A DNA stretch of 61,854 nucleotides from contig JAVEWG010000021.1 in NCBI GenBank assembly GCA_034004685.1, positions 1-61,854 on the forward strand, read 5' to 3'. The notes under the pieces are model-generated. The model did not search any database. It had not been told where the DNA came from and saw only the letters and a program-made list of their open reading frames with translations. Origin of the DNA: JAEUNX01 sp034004685. Its GTDB lineage: Bacteria; Pseudomonadota; Gammaproteobacteria; Burkholderiales; Rhodocyclaceae. Positions 1 to 8,801 of the stretch are shown here, piece by piece. How positions within the stretch are numbered: position 1 is the first letter of the stretch; each line of letters starts with the position of its first letter. The translations under genes and the position numbers were made by a program.

Positions 1-1642
1 CAAACTGCTCCGCCAACTGCGCCGTCAGTCGCGCCATCTTGTCCGCAAAGGCTTCGCCGTCGTCTTCCTGCTCCTCGGCGCCCACATAGCGCCCCGGTGT
101 CAGCACGTGCTCGTGCTTGCGGATGTCGGCGAGGGAGGCCGAGTAGCAAAAGCCTGGCACATCTGCATATCCCTCGCCGTGCTGCCAGGCGTGGAAGGTG
201 TCGGCAATCTTATTGATGTCGTCCAGCGTGAAGTCGCGCAGGACGCGGTCTTTCATGTAGCCGAGCTGGCGGGCGTCGATGAACAGGAACTGGCCGCGCC
301 GGTCGCGCTTCTTCTTGTCAAGGTTGAAGCCGTTGGCCTTGTCTTTGGTCAGGAACCAAATGCAGGCCGGAATCTGCGTGTTGGTGAACAACTGGCCGGG
401 CAGCGCCACCATGCATTCCACGTAGTCGCGCTCGACCAGCGCCTTGCGGATTTCACCTTCGTTGTTGGTGTTGCTGCTCATCGAGCCATTGGCCAGCAAC
501 AGCGCCATGCTGCCTGCTGGGGCCAGGTGGTAGAGCATGTGTTGCAGCCAGGCGAAGTTGGCGTTGCCCTGCGGTGGTGTGCCGGCGATCCAGCGCGGGT
601 CGCTGGCAAGCTTTTCGTTCCACCATTCCTTCATGTTGAACGGCGGGTTGGCCATGACGAAATCGGCACGCAGGTCGGGGTGCAGGTCGTTGAGCAACGT
701 GTCGCCCGGAGCGCCGCCAAAGTTGAAGTCGATGCCGCGAATGGCCATATTCATCGCGGCCAGGCGCCAGGTGGTGGGGTTGCTTTCCTGGCCGTAGACG
801 CTGATCTGGCCGGTCTTGCCCTTGGCCACCTTGCCGCCGTGCTGTTCGATGAACTCTTCGCTCTGCACAAAGAAGCCGCCCGAGCCCATGGCCGGGTCGT
901 ACACCCGGCCTTTGAAGGGCTGCAGCATTTCGACGATCAACGTGACGATGCTCTTGGGCGTGTAGTACTGACCACCCTTCTTGCCTTCGGCCAGGGCGAA
1001 CTGGCCGAGGAAGTATTCGTAGACGTGGCCGAGGATGTCTTTGCTCTTGAGATTCAGCGGCTGACCGTTGAAAGCTTTGGCGTGGAACTCGGTGTTGGAG
1101 AAGTGGGCAATCAGGTCGGCCAGCTTGTGACTGTCGATCTGGGTGCGGGCGAAGTCCTTGTTGAGCACGTTCTTGAGCTTTTTCTCGTTTTCGCGCTCGA
1201 TGGCTTCCATGGCGTTGTCGATCAGCCAGCCCACGCTGCGCATCTCTTCGGGCTCATCCTTGCCGGGTTTGTTCCAGGGCAGCGGCGCTTTGGGCGGCAG
1301 TTGGGCGCAGTCGCGCAGGGTTTGCCAGCGGGCTTCCTGCGGCACCCAGAACACGTTTTTCTCGGTGTAGTAGTCCCGCACCTCCAGTTCGGCTTTGATG
1401 TGGCCTTCGTAATCGTCGGCGTAGTCTTCCGGGGCCATGTAGTAATCGTGGTCCGGGTTCTGGAACTGCTCGCGCAGTTCTTTCTGCCGTTCCTCGAAAG
1501 CATCCGACACATATTTCAGGAAGATCAGGCCCAGCACTACGTGCTTGTAGACGGCGGCATCCAGGTTGGAGCGCAGCTTGTCGGCGGCGGTCCACAGCTT
1601 CTTTTCAAGGTCGTTGAAGAATTGTTGTTCGATGGGGTTCAT
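1..1642 (-). CDS. hsdM: Type I restriction-modification DNA methyltransferase subunit HsdM, C-terminus beyond window
   Basis: Read on the minus strand from an ATG at 1642, the frame stays open to base 1 (about 547 codons), so the C-terminus lies outside the window. The protein starts MNPIEQQFFNDLEKKLW, typical of the HsdM N-terminal helical domain. It then shows the AdoMet-binding motif I (YDPAMGSGGFFV) and the catalytic NPPF motif of N6-adenine methyltransferases (MANPPFNMKEWW). HsdM pairs with a specificity subunit HsdS to methylate, and with HsdR to cleave, DNA. Neither partner is upstream: 1643-1823 carries no gene. hsdS and hsdR would therefore have to lie past base 1. The long plus-strand open frame over the same DNA is an antisense artefact. 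Confidence 0.93.
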   Translation of the reverse strand, partial: MNPIEQQFFNDLEKKLWTAADKLRSNLDAAVYKHVVLGLIFLKYVSDAFEERQKELREQFQNPDHDYYMAPEDYADDYEGHIKAELEVRDYYTEKNVFWVPQEARWQTLRDCAQLPPKAPLPWNKPGKDEPEEMRSVGWLIDNAMEAIERENEKKLKNVLNKDFARTQIDSHKLADLIAHFSNTEFHAKAFNGQPLNLKSKDILGHVYEYFLGQFALAEGKKGGQYYTPKSIVTLIVEMLQPFKGRVYDPAMGSGGFFVQSEEFIEQHGGKVAKGKTGQISVYGQESNPTTWRLAAMNMAIRGIDFNFGGAPGDTLLNDLHPDLRADFVMANPPFNMKEWWNEKLASDPRWIAGTPPQGNANFAWLQHMLYHLAPAGSMALLLANGSMSSNTNNEGEIRKALVERDYVECMVALPGQLFTNTQIPACIWFLTKDKANGFNLDKKKRDRRGQFLFIDARQLGYMKDRVLRDFTLDDINKIADTFHAWQHGEGYADVPGFCYSASLADIRKHEHVLTPGRYVGAEEQEDDGEAFADKMARLTAQLAEQF

Positions 1643-1823
1643 GGAGATTTCTCACTCGGTAGCGCAATCGGACAAATCCGGGGCAGCCGATTGCACTCAC
1701 CCTAGACAGACCTCACGCCTGTCAAATCAGGGATTGCCATCAAATCATGCGCGGGATGCAGGCTGAATTGAAGCAGCTTTGTTGGCGCTGGCGATGGGTT
1801 CGCAATGACTTCCAACTCCTAGG

Positions 1824-3731
1824 TCAAGCCCGGGCTTCCAGCTCTTCCCAACGCGCTAGGGCCGCCTCCACCTCGGCCTCCAGGGCCTCCAGGCGGGCGG
1901 TGAGGATCGGCACTTCCTGGGGCGCCTGCTGGTACACCGCCGGGTCCGCCAGGCGGGCCTGGATCGTGGCCTGCTCCGCTTCCAGGGCGGTGATGCGCGC
2001 CGGCAGGGCTTCCAGCTCCCGCTTTTCGTTGAAGGACAGCTTGCCCGGCGGCTTCTCGGCGGCCTTCCTGGGGGGCTCGGCGGGCTTTGCCGGCGGGCGG
2101 CTGTCCTTGCGGCTGGATTCGGTCCGGGCGGCGGCTTCCTGCCGGCAGCGGGCCCAATCGTCGTAGCCGCCGGCGTATTCCTGCCAATGGCCGTCCCCTT
2201 CGGAGGCGATCACCTGGGTGACGATATTGTCCAGGAAGGCCCGGTCATGGCTCACCAGGAACAGGGTGCCCGGGTAGTCCAGGAGCAGGGATTCCAGGAG
2301 ATCCAGGGTCTCGATGTCCAGGTCGTTGGTGGGTTCGTCCAGCACCAGCACGTTGGCCGGGCGGGCAAACAGGCGGGCCAGCAGGAGCCGGTTGCGCTCG
2401 CCGCCGGAGAGGGACTTGACCGGCGAGCGGGCCCGGGCCGGGGCGAACAGGAAGTCCCCCAGGTAGCCGATGACGTGCTTCTTGTCGCCGTTGATCTCCA
2501 CGTAATCGGAGCCCGGGCTGATCACCTCGGTGAGGGGCAGTTCCGGGTCGAGCTGGGTGCGCAGCTGGTCGAAGTAGGCCACGGCCTGGCGGGTGCCCAG
2601 GCGGACCTGGCCTTCGTCCGGCTCCAGCTCCCCCAGGATCAGCTTGAGGAGCGTGGTCTTGCCCGCCCCATTGGGGCCGATCAGGCCCACCCGGTCCCCC
2701 CGCAGGATGCGGGTGGAGAAATCCCGCACCACCCAGCGATCCCCGTAGCGTTTGCCCACCCCGGTGAGCTCGGCGATCATCTGGCCGCTTTTTTCGCCCC
2801 GATCCAGGGTCAGCTTTACGTCGCCCAGGCGATCCCGCCGCTCGGCCCGATCCCGCCGCAGGGATTCCAGGCGCAGCACCCGGCCTTCGTTGCGGGTGCG
2901 GCGGGCTTCCACCCCCTTGCGGATCCACACCTCCTCCTGGGCCAGGAACTTGTCGAAGCGGGCGTTGGCCTTGGCCTCCGCCTCCAGTTCCTCGGCCTTG
3001 CGGCGCTGGTAGTCGGCAAAGCTGCCGGGGTAGCTGCGCAATGCCCCCCGGTCCAGTTCCACGATACGGGTGGCCACATGGTCCAGGAACACCCGGTCGT
3101 GGGTGATCACCACCACCGCGCCGGGAAAGGTCTGGATCAGCCCCTCCAGCCAGAGGATGCCGTCGATATCCAGGTGGTTGGTGGGTTCATCCAGGAGCAG
3201 CAGCTCCGGCTGGGCCACCAGGGCCCGGGCCAGGGCCACCCGCTTGAGGCCCCCGCCGGAGAGTTCCGCCACCGGTCGGGCGCCGTCCAGCTTGAGGCGG
3301 TCCAGCACCTGCTCCACCGCCCGATTGAGGCCCCAGGCGTCCCGAGCCTCCACCTCGTGCTGGAGGCGCTCCAGACGGGCCAGGGCCGCCTCGTCCGGGG
3401 AGCGGGCCACCTCCGCCAGGGCGGCGTGGTAGTCCCGCAGCACCCCAGCCACGCCCCCCAGGCCTTCCGCCACCGCGGAAAACACGTCCTGATCCAGCTG
3501 GAAATCCGGCTCCTGGGGCACATAGGCCACCCGGGCGCCGCTGGCCAACCGCACCTGGCCATCGTCCAGGCCGCCGACCCCGGCCAGGGCCCGCAGCAGG
3601 CTGGACTTGCCGGATCCGTTGCGGCCGATCAGCGCAACCCGCTCCCCTTCATCCAGTTGAAAGTCGGCGTGGTCCAGCAAGGCGACGTGGCCGAAGGCCA
3701 GACAGCCGGATTCCAGGGAGATCAAGGGCAT
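1824..3731 (-). CDS. uup: ABC-F family ATPase Uup
   Basis: A 635-residue soluble protein with two ABC ATPase domains and no membrane segment, which defines the ABC-F family. Walker A motifs are at about residues 36-43 (GRNGSGKS) and 352-360 (GPNGAGKTT). Signature motifs LSGGG and LSGGE are near 157 and 441, and LDEPTN Walker B motifs near 180 and 465. The linker between domains (about 240-310) is charged and helical. The C-terminal 70 residues form a predicted coiled coil rich in Leu, Glu and Ala, as in Uup, where this domain binds DNA or ribosome-associated structures. Family members act on the ribosome or in tolerance of transposon excision. Length is normal. It is a stand-alone gene between hsdM and the divergently read tRNA. 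Confidence 0.93.
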   Translation of the reverse strand: MPLISLESGCLAFGHVALLDHADFQLDEGERVALIGRNGSGKSSLLRALAGVGGLDDGQVRLASGARVAYVPQEPDFQLDQDVFSAVAEGLGGVAGVLRDYHAALAEVARSPDEAALARLERLQHEVEARDAWGLNRAVEQVLDRLKLDGARPVAELSGGGLKRVALARALVAQPELLLLDEPTNHLDIDGILWLEGLIQTFPGAVVVITHDRVFLDHVATRIVELDRGALRSYPGSFADYQRRKAEELEAEAKANARFDKFLAQEEVWIRKGVEARRTRNEGRVLRLESLRRDRAERRDRLGDVKLTLDRGEKSGQMIAELTGVGKRYGDRWVVRDFSTRILRGDRVGLIGPNGAGKTTLLKLILGELEPDEGQVRLGTRQAVAYFDQLRTQLDPELPLTEVISPGSDYVEINGDKKHVIGYLGDFLFAPARARSPVKSLSGGERNRLLLARLFARPANVLVLDEPTNDLDIETLDLLESLLLDYPGTLFLVSHDRAFLDNIVTQVIASEGDGHWQEYAGGYDDWARCRQEAAARTESSRKDSRPPAKPAEPPRKAAEKPPGKLSFNEKRELEALPARITALEAEQATIQARLADPAVYQQAPQEVPILTARLEALEAEVEAALARWEELEARA

Positions 3732-3825
3732 TGGCGTAAAACCGAAGCAACAAAACCGGGCATTCTACCCCCCCGGCAGGAGCCGGGTTTGGCCGAGCGG
3801 GCGCGAATCGCTACAATGGGCGCCC

Positions 3826-3900
3826 CTCCTCGTAGTTCAATGGATAGAACGGCCGCCTCCTAAGCGGCAGATACAGGTTCGATTCCTGTCGAGGGGACCA
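3826..3900 (+). tRNA. tRNA-Arg (anticodon CCU)
   Basis: A 75-nt cloverleaf with encoded CCA (3898-3900). The acceptor stem 3826-3832 pairs with 3890-3896 with one G-U pair. The anticodon stem is 3852-3856 with 3864-3868, the loop is CTCCTAA and the anticodon CCT is at 3859-3861. The T arm carries GGTTCGATTCC. It resembles E. coli argW. The 3' end of this tRNA is a classic integration site for tyrosine recombinases, which fits the integrase remnant that begins 129 bp downstream. Confidence 0.95.
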
Positions 3901-3914
3901 TTCAAGCTGTTCAG

Positions 3915-3950
3915 AAAAACCCCGCGGCATTCGCCCTTGCGGGTTTTTTT
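3915..3950 (+). terminator. Rho-independent terminator after tRNA-Arg
   Basis: An A5 run, a CCCGC arm (3921-3925), a 13-nt loop and a GCGGG arm (3939-3943) are followed by seven T. Located 15 nt after the tRNA CCA end. Confidence 0.75.
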
Positions 3951-3992
3951 GACCCTCCGCCCCGCGCTCCCAACCCCCGACCGGCTCCATCC

Positions 3993-4014
3993 GACGGTAC
4001 ACTTGACGGTACAC
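3993..4014 (+). repeat. Tandem direct repeat GACGGTACAC x2 before the integrase-derived ORF
   Basis: Two exact copies of GACGGTACAC at 3993-4002 and 4005-4014, one helical turn apart, directly upstream of the ribosome binding site at about 4018. Short direct repeats beside an integrase gene and tRNA target are the usual layout of arm-type binding sites for a P4-type integrase. That role is inferred. Confidence 0.5.
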
Positions 4015-4028
4015 CGCGAGGAGACCCC

Positions 4029-5243
4029 ATGGCCCTGACCGACCGGAGCATTCGACACGCCCAGGCTAGCGACAAGCCACGCAAGCTGGCGGACGGGAAG
4101 GGGCTGTACCTGTTGATCACCCGGGCCGGCTCCAAGTTGTGGCGGATGGACTACCGGTTCCTGGGCAAGCGCAAGACCCTGAGCCTGGGGGCCTACCCCG
4201 GGACGACCCTGCAGGCCGCCCAGGCCGCGCGGGAAGCCGCCCGCCAGGCCCTGAAGGCTGGCACGGACCCGGCCGCCCGAGGGCGGGAAGCCAGGCATCC
4301 GGGCCGCGACCTGGCGGCCAGGGCCTGGGACCCCGCCCGACCCGACGCCCGGCCGCCCGCACCTGGGAATGGGGAGCTCCTGCTGGAATGGCTCAATCCC
4401 GACAGCGCCTTCGGCTTCCGGGCCACCCGCCGGCTGGAAGCCGTCCGGACCCCTTACCAGACCCTGGAGGTCTTCGACACGCCCCAGTGGGGCAAGCTGT
4501 TCCGCCTGGATGGCCGTTACATGACCTCCGAGGGGGACGAATTCTTCTACCACGAGGCCATGGTCCATCCCATGGCCGTCAGCCACCCGGCCCCCCGCAC
4601 CGCCCTGGTCATCGGCGGCGGGGATGGCGGCTCCAGCGAGGAACTGCTCAAGCACCCCTCCATGGAGCGGGTGGTGATGGCGGAGCTGGATGGGGAGGTG
4701 GTGCGCATTGCCCGCGCCCATCTGGGGGCGGTCCACCGCGGGGTGTTTGCCGACCCGCGGCTGGAAGTGCGGATCGGCGACGGCTGGGTCCTGGCGGAAG
4801 CCCTGGCGGGCCAAGGGGAACGATTCGATCTGATCGTGTTTGATCTGACCGACCCGGACAGCCCGGCCCATCGCCTGTACACCCGGGCGTTCTTCCTGTT
4901 GGCCAAGGAACTTCTCAACCCGGGCGGCGCCATCAGCCTGCACCTGGGTTCACCAATATTCAATCCAGACCAGGTCCGGAAACTGCTGGCGAACCTGGCT
5001 GGGGTCTTCCGGATCCTGCGCCCCCTGGGTTTGTACATTCCCCTGTACGGTTGTTACTGGGGCCTGGCGGTGGCCTCCGACGGCCTCGACCCCCTGGCGG
5101 CGGATGGCGCCCGGGTGGCCCGGCGGCTCCAGGCGCGGAACATCCTGGGGCTGCGCTACTACAACGAGGAGATCCACCGGGCCCTGTTCGCCCTACCCAA
5201 CTTTTATCGGGATCTGCTCCCCCCCAAGGCTGGTGAAATTTAG
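4029..5243 (+). CDS. Chimeric protein: P4-type integrase arm-binding domain fused to spermidine synthase
   Basis: A 404-residue ORF behind a good GAGGAG site. Residues 1 to about 90 match the DUF4102 N-terminal arm-binding domain of P4-type tyrosine recombinases (LADGKGLYLLIT, KTLSLGAYP). No catalytic recombinase domain follows. Residues 91-116 are a Pro/Ala/Arg-rich linker. Residues 117-404 are a nearly full-length polyamine aminopropyltransferase: DEFFYHEAMVH (170-180), the decarboxy-AdoMet site GGGDGG (196-201) and the catalytic FDLTDPDSP (271-279). The synthase half would make spermidine-type polyamines in the cytosol. No in-frame ATG, GTG or TTG is apparent at the start of the synthase half, so it is probably translated only as the fusion. 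The tRNA-Arg upstream suggests that an integrative element inserted here and was later lost. The TAG stop lies in a REP-like repeat. An assembly or sequencing error at the junction is possible but would have to preserve frame. Confidence 0.82.
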   Translation: MALTDRSIRHAQASDKPRKLADGKGLYLLITRAGSKLWRMDYRFLGKRKTLSLGAYPGTTLQAAQAAREAARQALKAGTDPAARGREARHPGRDLAARAWDPARPDARPPAPGNGELLLEWLNPDSAFGFRATRRLEAVRTPYQTLEVFDTPQWGKLFRLDGRYMTSEGDEFFYHEAMVHPMAVSHPAPRTALVIGGGDGGSSEELLKHPSMERVVMAELDGEVVRIARAHLGAVHRGVFADPRLEVRIGDGWVLAEALAGQGERFDLIVFDLTDPDSPAHRLYTRAFFLLAKELLNPGGAISLHLGSPIFNPDQVRKLLANLAGVFRILRPLGLYIPLYGCYWGLAVASDGLDPLAADGARVARRLQARNILGLRYYNEEIHRALFALPNFYRDLLPPKAGEI

Positions 5244-5351
5244 GGCGGGATTTATCCCGCCAAGGACTGCCGACGAACCCAGGACCGCGTTGGGGGCACT
5301 TGCCCACCGGGGCGGGCCTTGGCCTGCCTTGGCGGGATGAATCCCGCCCTA
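5241..5351. repeat. Pair of inverted REP-like palindromic repeats
   Basis: A 25-nt unit at 5241-5265 recurs in inverse orientation at 5327-5351 with 24 of 25 bases matching. Each unit is itself palindromic (GGCGGGAT ... ATCCCGCC). Two inverted imperfect palindromes about 60 bp apart are the layout of REP doublets (BIMEs) mobilised by RAYT transposases. No RAYT gene is in the window. The first unit supplies the stop codon of the upstream fusion ORF. Confidence 0.7.
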
Positions 5352-5401
5352 CGTCCGTCCTTGGAGAGACGGACCAATGGCAACAAGCCCTTGCCCGTCC
5401 T

Positions 5402-5440
5402 GAAAAACAAAGGGCGCGGATGCCATGGCATCCGCGCCCT
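5402..5440 (-). terminator. Rho-independent terminator of the chemoreceptor-porin-PstS unit
   Basis: Bases 5411-5440 are a perfect 30-nt palindrome with its centre at CCATGG. On the minus strand it is followed by a T-rich tract (complement of 5402-5410). It lies about 50 bp past the stop of the small PstS-like gene. Confidence 0.8.
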
Positions 5441-5491
5441 TCCCTTCAGTAGCCGAATCCTGGATTCAGCCGGTTTTGCCCAACCCAGCCA

Positions 5492-5920
5492 TCAGGGGGC
5501 GAGCACCACCTTGAGGCTGCCATCCACCAGGCTCTTGTCCAGATAGCCAATGGCGGCCGGATCGGCGGCCACGGCCTTCTTGACGTCGGCGCCACTGGCC
5601 ACTTCCTTGGGGGGTTGTCCCTTGCCCGCGAAGATCAGCTTGGACCAGTAAGCCTTCAGCTGGGCGGCGTCCTTACCGGTGACCTTGGCATGGAAGGCAT
5701 TGCGGTCGGCGCTGCCTTCAGCCTGGTCGATGGGCACCGCCTTGCCGCCACCGGGAAAGGTGTCGGCCTTGCCGGTGAACAACTGGGCAACCTGGTCCGC
5801 CGTCAGGCTGGAAACCGGGCTGCCGGAAGCCACCACCACCACCACGTCGGCGTGGGCCAGGGCAGTCGCCCCCAGAAGGGCTGCGGAGACGAACAGTTTC
5901 TTGATGTAGCTGGACTTCAT
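5492..5920 (-). CDS. Small periplasmic phosphate-binding (PstS-like) protein
   Basis: 142 residues from the ATG at 5920, chosen because AGGAGG lies 9 nt upstream; the ATG at 5929 is too close to that site. A signal peptide (KKLFVSAALLGATALAHA) precedes the mature chain. The chain has SPVSSLTADQVAQLFTGK and a C-terminal AAIGYLDKSLVDGSLKVV, both typical of short substrate-binding domains related to PstS. It is about half the length of a classical PstS and no pstCAB genes are nearby. It follows the porin by 15 bp and so is probably co-transcribed. It may sense or deliver an anion to the porin or chemoreceptor system rather than an ABC importer. Specificity is unknown. Confidence 0.75.
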   Translation of the reverse strand: MKSSYIKKLFVSAALLGATALAHADVVVVVASGSPVSSLTADQVAQLFTGKADTFPGGGKAVPIDQAEGSADRNAFHAKVTGKDAAQLKAYWSKLIFAGKGQPPKEVASGADVKKAVAADPAAIGYLDKSLVDGSLKVVLAP

Positions 5921-5935
5921 TTCCGACATTCCTCC

Positions 5936-7150
5936 TTAGAACACGAAGTCAACCGCGACCGACAGCAGGTTGTAGCTGCCACCCGGCTTGAAATCGGCCT
6001 GGCGATTGAGCAAGCCACCGTAGGAGCCCTTGCTCAGGTTCACGTGGTCGAACTGGCCCTTGAGGGCGGTGTTCTTCATGAAATCCCAGCGGACGCCCAC
6101 CGAGGCCACTTTCTGGCTCACGTCCCCGACAGCAATCGCCTTGTTGAGGCCAGCATCCAGGGAGGGGACCACGCCACTTACCGGCTTAGCCAGATCGTCT
6201 TCCCGGAAAGCGAAGTTCACAAAGGGGGTGAACTCGCCGATGCGGCGGCCAACGGTCAGATAACCATTCGTGGTATGGGGCAACACGCCATCCCGCTCAG
6301 GCGTTGCCTTGCCCAACTCGGCCATCACCAGCCAATCGCCCGGGGCATACATGTAGCCGAGGGTCAGGTAGGAAATTCCCAGATCATCGATGGCGTACTT
6401 GTCGGCCACTTTCGCCCCTGCAGCCCCGCCGTAGACCTTGTAAGCCGCAAACAGGGGATCCAGGGCACTGGAAACTTTCAGCTTGGACGTTACGTAGCTG
6501 ATCCGGAAGGTGTGGTCGCCCTTCTCCGCGGTGAGGTTGGCGCCCAGTACGTGGTTGCCAATCACTTCGCCATCGTCAGGCTGGTCGGTCTTGACGTAGC
6601 CGGTCAGCGCCTGGGCGCTCCAGGCCCAGCCGGCGGCGGTGGATTTCCAGGTGACGTCGGCGCCGTCGTAATGGAAGAAGTCGTTGCCATAAATCACGTG
6701 GGGCGCCCGCGCCCAGGGAATGGCATAGCCGACCCGGCGATAGTCGGAGACCAGATACTGGGGCAGAGCCATCCGGCCGACCCGCACGGCCAGCTCCGGG
6801 GTGGCCTGGAAGCGCAGCTGGGCCAGGGTCAGGTCGGGGGTATAGCCGTTGTCGTAGCGCTTGGAGGCCACGGCCTGGAGGGTAGCCGACAGGGTGTCGG
6901 TGAACTTGGCATCCACCTGGGCGCCCAGCTTGCTATCCACATCCAGACTCCAGTCGCGGCTGTAACCCGTGCCGCTGACCTGGCTGCCGTACAGGGCGAA
7001 ATCGGCGTTCTCTTCGGTGGAATGGACGGCCCCCAGGGTGCCAAAACCGCTGAACTTGAACATCTCGGACATCTCGGAACCGGCTGCCTGGACGCCCGTT
7101 GCGCCAATGGCCATGAGTGCGAGGGCAAGCCCGCGAACACGGTAATGCAT
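5936..7150 (-). CDS. Outer-membrane porin
   Basis: 404 residues from ATG 7150, which has an AAGGAGAAG site; the open frame extends further upstream but without signal-peptide character. The N-terminus is a signal peptide (MHYRVRGLALALMAIGATGVQA). The mature chain shows alternating beta strands (FKFSGFGTLGAVHS, TFRISYVTSKLKV) and ends in aromatic VAVDFVF, the usual outer-membrane sorting signature. Internal text such as RVGRMALPQYLVSDYRRVGYA is found in betaproteobacterial porins. It lies between the chemoreceptor and the PstS-like gene. Substrate is unknown; the neighbouring binding protein suggests a phosphate-like anion. Confidence 0.82.
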   Translation of the reverse strand: MHYRVRGLALALMAIGATGVQAAGSEMSEMFKFSGFGTLGAVHSTEENADFALYGSQVSGTGYSRDWSLDVDSKLGAQVDAKFTDTLSATLQAVASKRYDNGYTPDLTLAQLRFQATPELAVRVGRMALPQYLVSDYRRVGYAIPWARAPHVIYGNDFFHYDGADVTWKSTAAGWAWSAQALTGYVKTDQPDDGEVIGNHVLGANLTAEKGDHTFRISYVTSKLKVSSALDPLFAAYKVYGGAAGAKVADKYAIDDLGISYLTLGYMYAPGDWLVMAELGKATPERDGVLPHTTNGYLTVGRRIGEFTPFVNFAFREDDLAKPVSGVVPSLDAGLNKAIAVGDVSQKVASVGVRWDFMKNTALKGQFDHVNLSKGSYGGLLNRQADFKPGGSYNLLSVAVDFVF

Positions 7151-7187
7151 GCTTCTTCTCCTTAAAAAAACGCTTGGAACAAATCCT

Positions 7188-8801
7188 TCAAACCTTGAAC
7201 AGGGCCACGGTAGCCCGCAGTTCATCGGCCAGGCTCGCCAGCTTGGCGCCATGCTCGGCCCCCTTGCTGGCCATGTCGGAATTGCGGACTGTCAGTTGCA
7301 GGTTGGTCTCCACGTTGCTGGCGATCCGTTCCGTCACGGCGGTCTGCTCTTCGGCCATGGTGGCGATTTCGTTGTTCTTGTCGGTGAGGCTGGCCACCGC
7401 CTCGGCGATCTGGCGGAAGGCCTCTTCCGTGGCCTTGGCCTGCTCCACGCTGGACTGGGCATTCTGATAGCCCCGCTGCATGACGCTGGCGGTGCTGTGG
7501 GTGCTGCCCTGGAGGCGCTCGATGATGGAGCGGATCTCGTGGGTGGATTGCTGGGTACGCTCGGCCAGGGCCCGGACCTCGTCTGCCACCACGGCAAAAC
7601 CCCGTCCCTGCTCCCCGGCCCGGGCGGCTTCGATGGCGGCATTGAGGGCCAGCAGGTTGGTCTGCTCGGCGATGCCGCCGATCACGTCCAGTACCCGGCC
7701 GATATTGGTGGTTTCCTTCTCCAGCTGCTGAATGCTCTCGGTGGCGCCCACCACGTCCCGCACCAGCTCCTCGATGGCCCGCAGGCTGCGCAACATGGTT
7801 TCGCGCCCGTCCTTGGCTTCGTGATCGGCCTTGGAGGCCGCCTCGGCCGCTTCATGAATATGCTGGGCGATGGACTGGGTGGTGGCGGCCATCTGGCTGA
7901 TGGAGGCCGCCACGTCCTCGGTGGTGGCGCGCTGCTCATCGGCCAGGGAGCTGGTGCTCAGGGCGGTGTCGGACACGGTTACGGAGACTGCCCCCACGTC
8001 GCCAGTATTCTTGACCATGGTGCGCATGGTGCCCTGCAACTTGTCTACGAACAGGTTGAAGGCGGTGGCCACCTGCCCCAGCTCATCCCGGCTGGTGACG
8101 TCAAGGCGGCGGGTCAGATCCCCTTCGCCCTGGGCAATATCCCGCAGGGAAGCAATCACCGAATCGGCATCCCGCTTGACCGCCGCCGCCACGAACAGCC
8201 CAAAGGCCAGGCTCACCGCCAGGCCCACGGAGCTGATCAGGATCCCCACCTTGAGGGTGCGCTGGGCATCGGCCACCGAAACATCCACGTTCCCGGTAAA
8301 GAGTTGATGGGCGGAATCCCGCAGACTGGTGAGATCCTTGCGATAGGTGGTCAGGGCGCCGGACATGGCCTGGATCGCCGAGGCGTCCGGCGTGGCGGAT
8401 TTGTCCATCATGGTCTGGGACAAGCCCCGGGCGGCCTTGTAGTAATTGTCGAACTGACTGGCCAGCTGCTCGACCGGGGCACCGCCCTTGGCTTCCTGGA
8501 TCAGGCGCTGATAGCCCTTCCTTACCCGCTCGGCCAGGGTGTCGGCGGTGGCAAGCATTTCTGCCTCGCCGGCGGCCACGGCGGACTCCAGGGTACTGAC
8601 GATGTTATCCAGCAAGGCCAGGTTCTCGGTGCTGACCTCCAGCATGGGAAATTGCTGGCTGCGCAGTTCGGACAAGCGATCCACGCTCTGGCTCAGCACC
8701 ACTGCCGTGTAGGACAGGTATCCCATCAGACAGAGCAGCGCGAAGACTGGCGGGCACAAGATCTTCCAGCGTAAAGACAATTGGCGTAGCGCACTGAACA
8801 C
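7188..8801 (-). CDS. Methyl-accepting chemotaxis protein
   Basis: 537 residues from a GTG at 8801, preceded by GGGAG at suitable spacing. TM1 (about 13-35), a four-helix-type periplasmic sensor (36-183), TM2 (about 184-208), a HAMP domain (about 209-262) and a long cytoplasmic coiled coil are visible. The conserved hairpin tip includes AAIEAARAGEQGRGFAVVAD. It passes ligand occupancy to CheW/CheA. No che genes are in the window. The gene is followed after 37 bp by the porin and PstS-like genes, so the three probably share a transcript and perhaps a ligand. Confidence 0.93.
   Translation of the reverse strand: MFSALRQLSLRWKILCPPVFALLCLMGYLSYTAVVLSQSVDRLSELRSQQFPMLEVSTENLALLDNIVSTLESAVAAGEAEMLATADTLAERVRKGYQRLIQEAKGGAPVEQLASQFDNYYKAARGLSQTMMDKSATPDASAIQAMSGALTTYRKDLTSLRDSAHQLFTGNVDVSVADAQRTLKVGILISSVGLAVSLAFGLFVAAAVKRDADSVIASLRDIAQGEGDLTRRLDVTSRDELGQVATAFNLFVDKLQGTMRTMVKNTGDVGAVSVTVSDTALSTSSLADEQRATTEDVAASISQMAATTQSIAQHIHEAAEAASKADHEAKDGRETMLRSLRAIEELVRDVVGATESIQQLEKETTNIGRVLDVIGGIAEQTNLLALNAAIEAARAGEQGRGFAVVADEVRALAERTQQSTHEIRSIIERLQGSTHSTASVMQRGYQNAQSSVEQAKATEEAFRQIAEAVASLTDKNNEIATMAEEQTAVTERIASNVETNLQLTVRNSDMASKGAEHGAKLASLADELRATVALFKV

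Noticed and set aside
107..1705. Long plus-strand open frame over hsdM
   Set aside because: It is antisense to a frame with clear methyltransferase motifs; its own translation is low-complexity and has no family features.
5319..5546. Short plus-strand frame over the REP-like repeat and terminator
   Set aside because: It crosses a terminator palindrome and enters the PstS-like gene antisense; no coding character.
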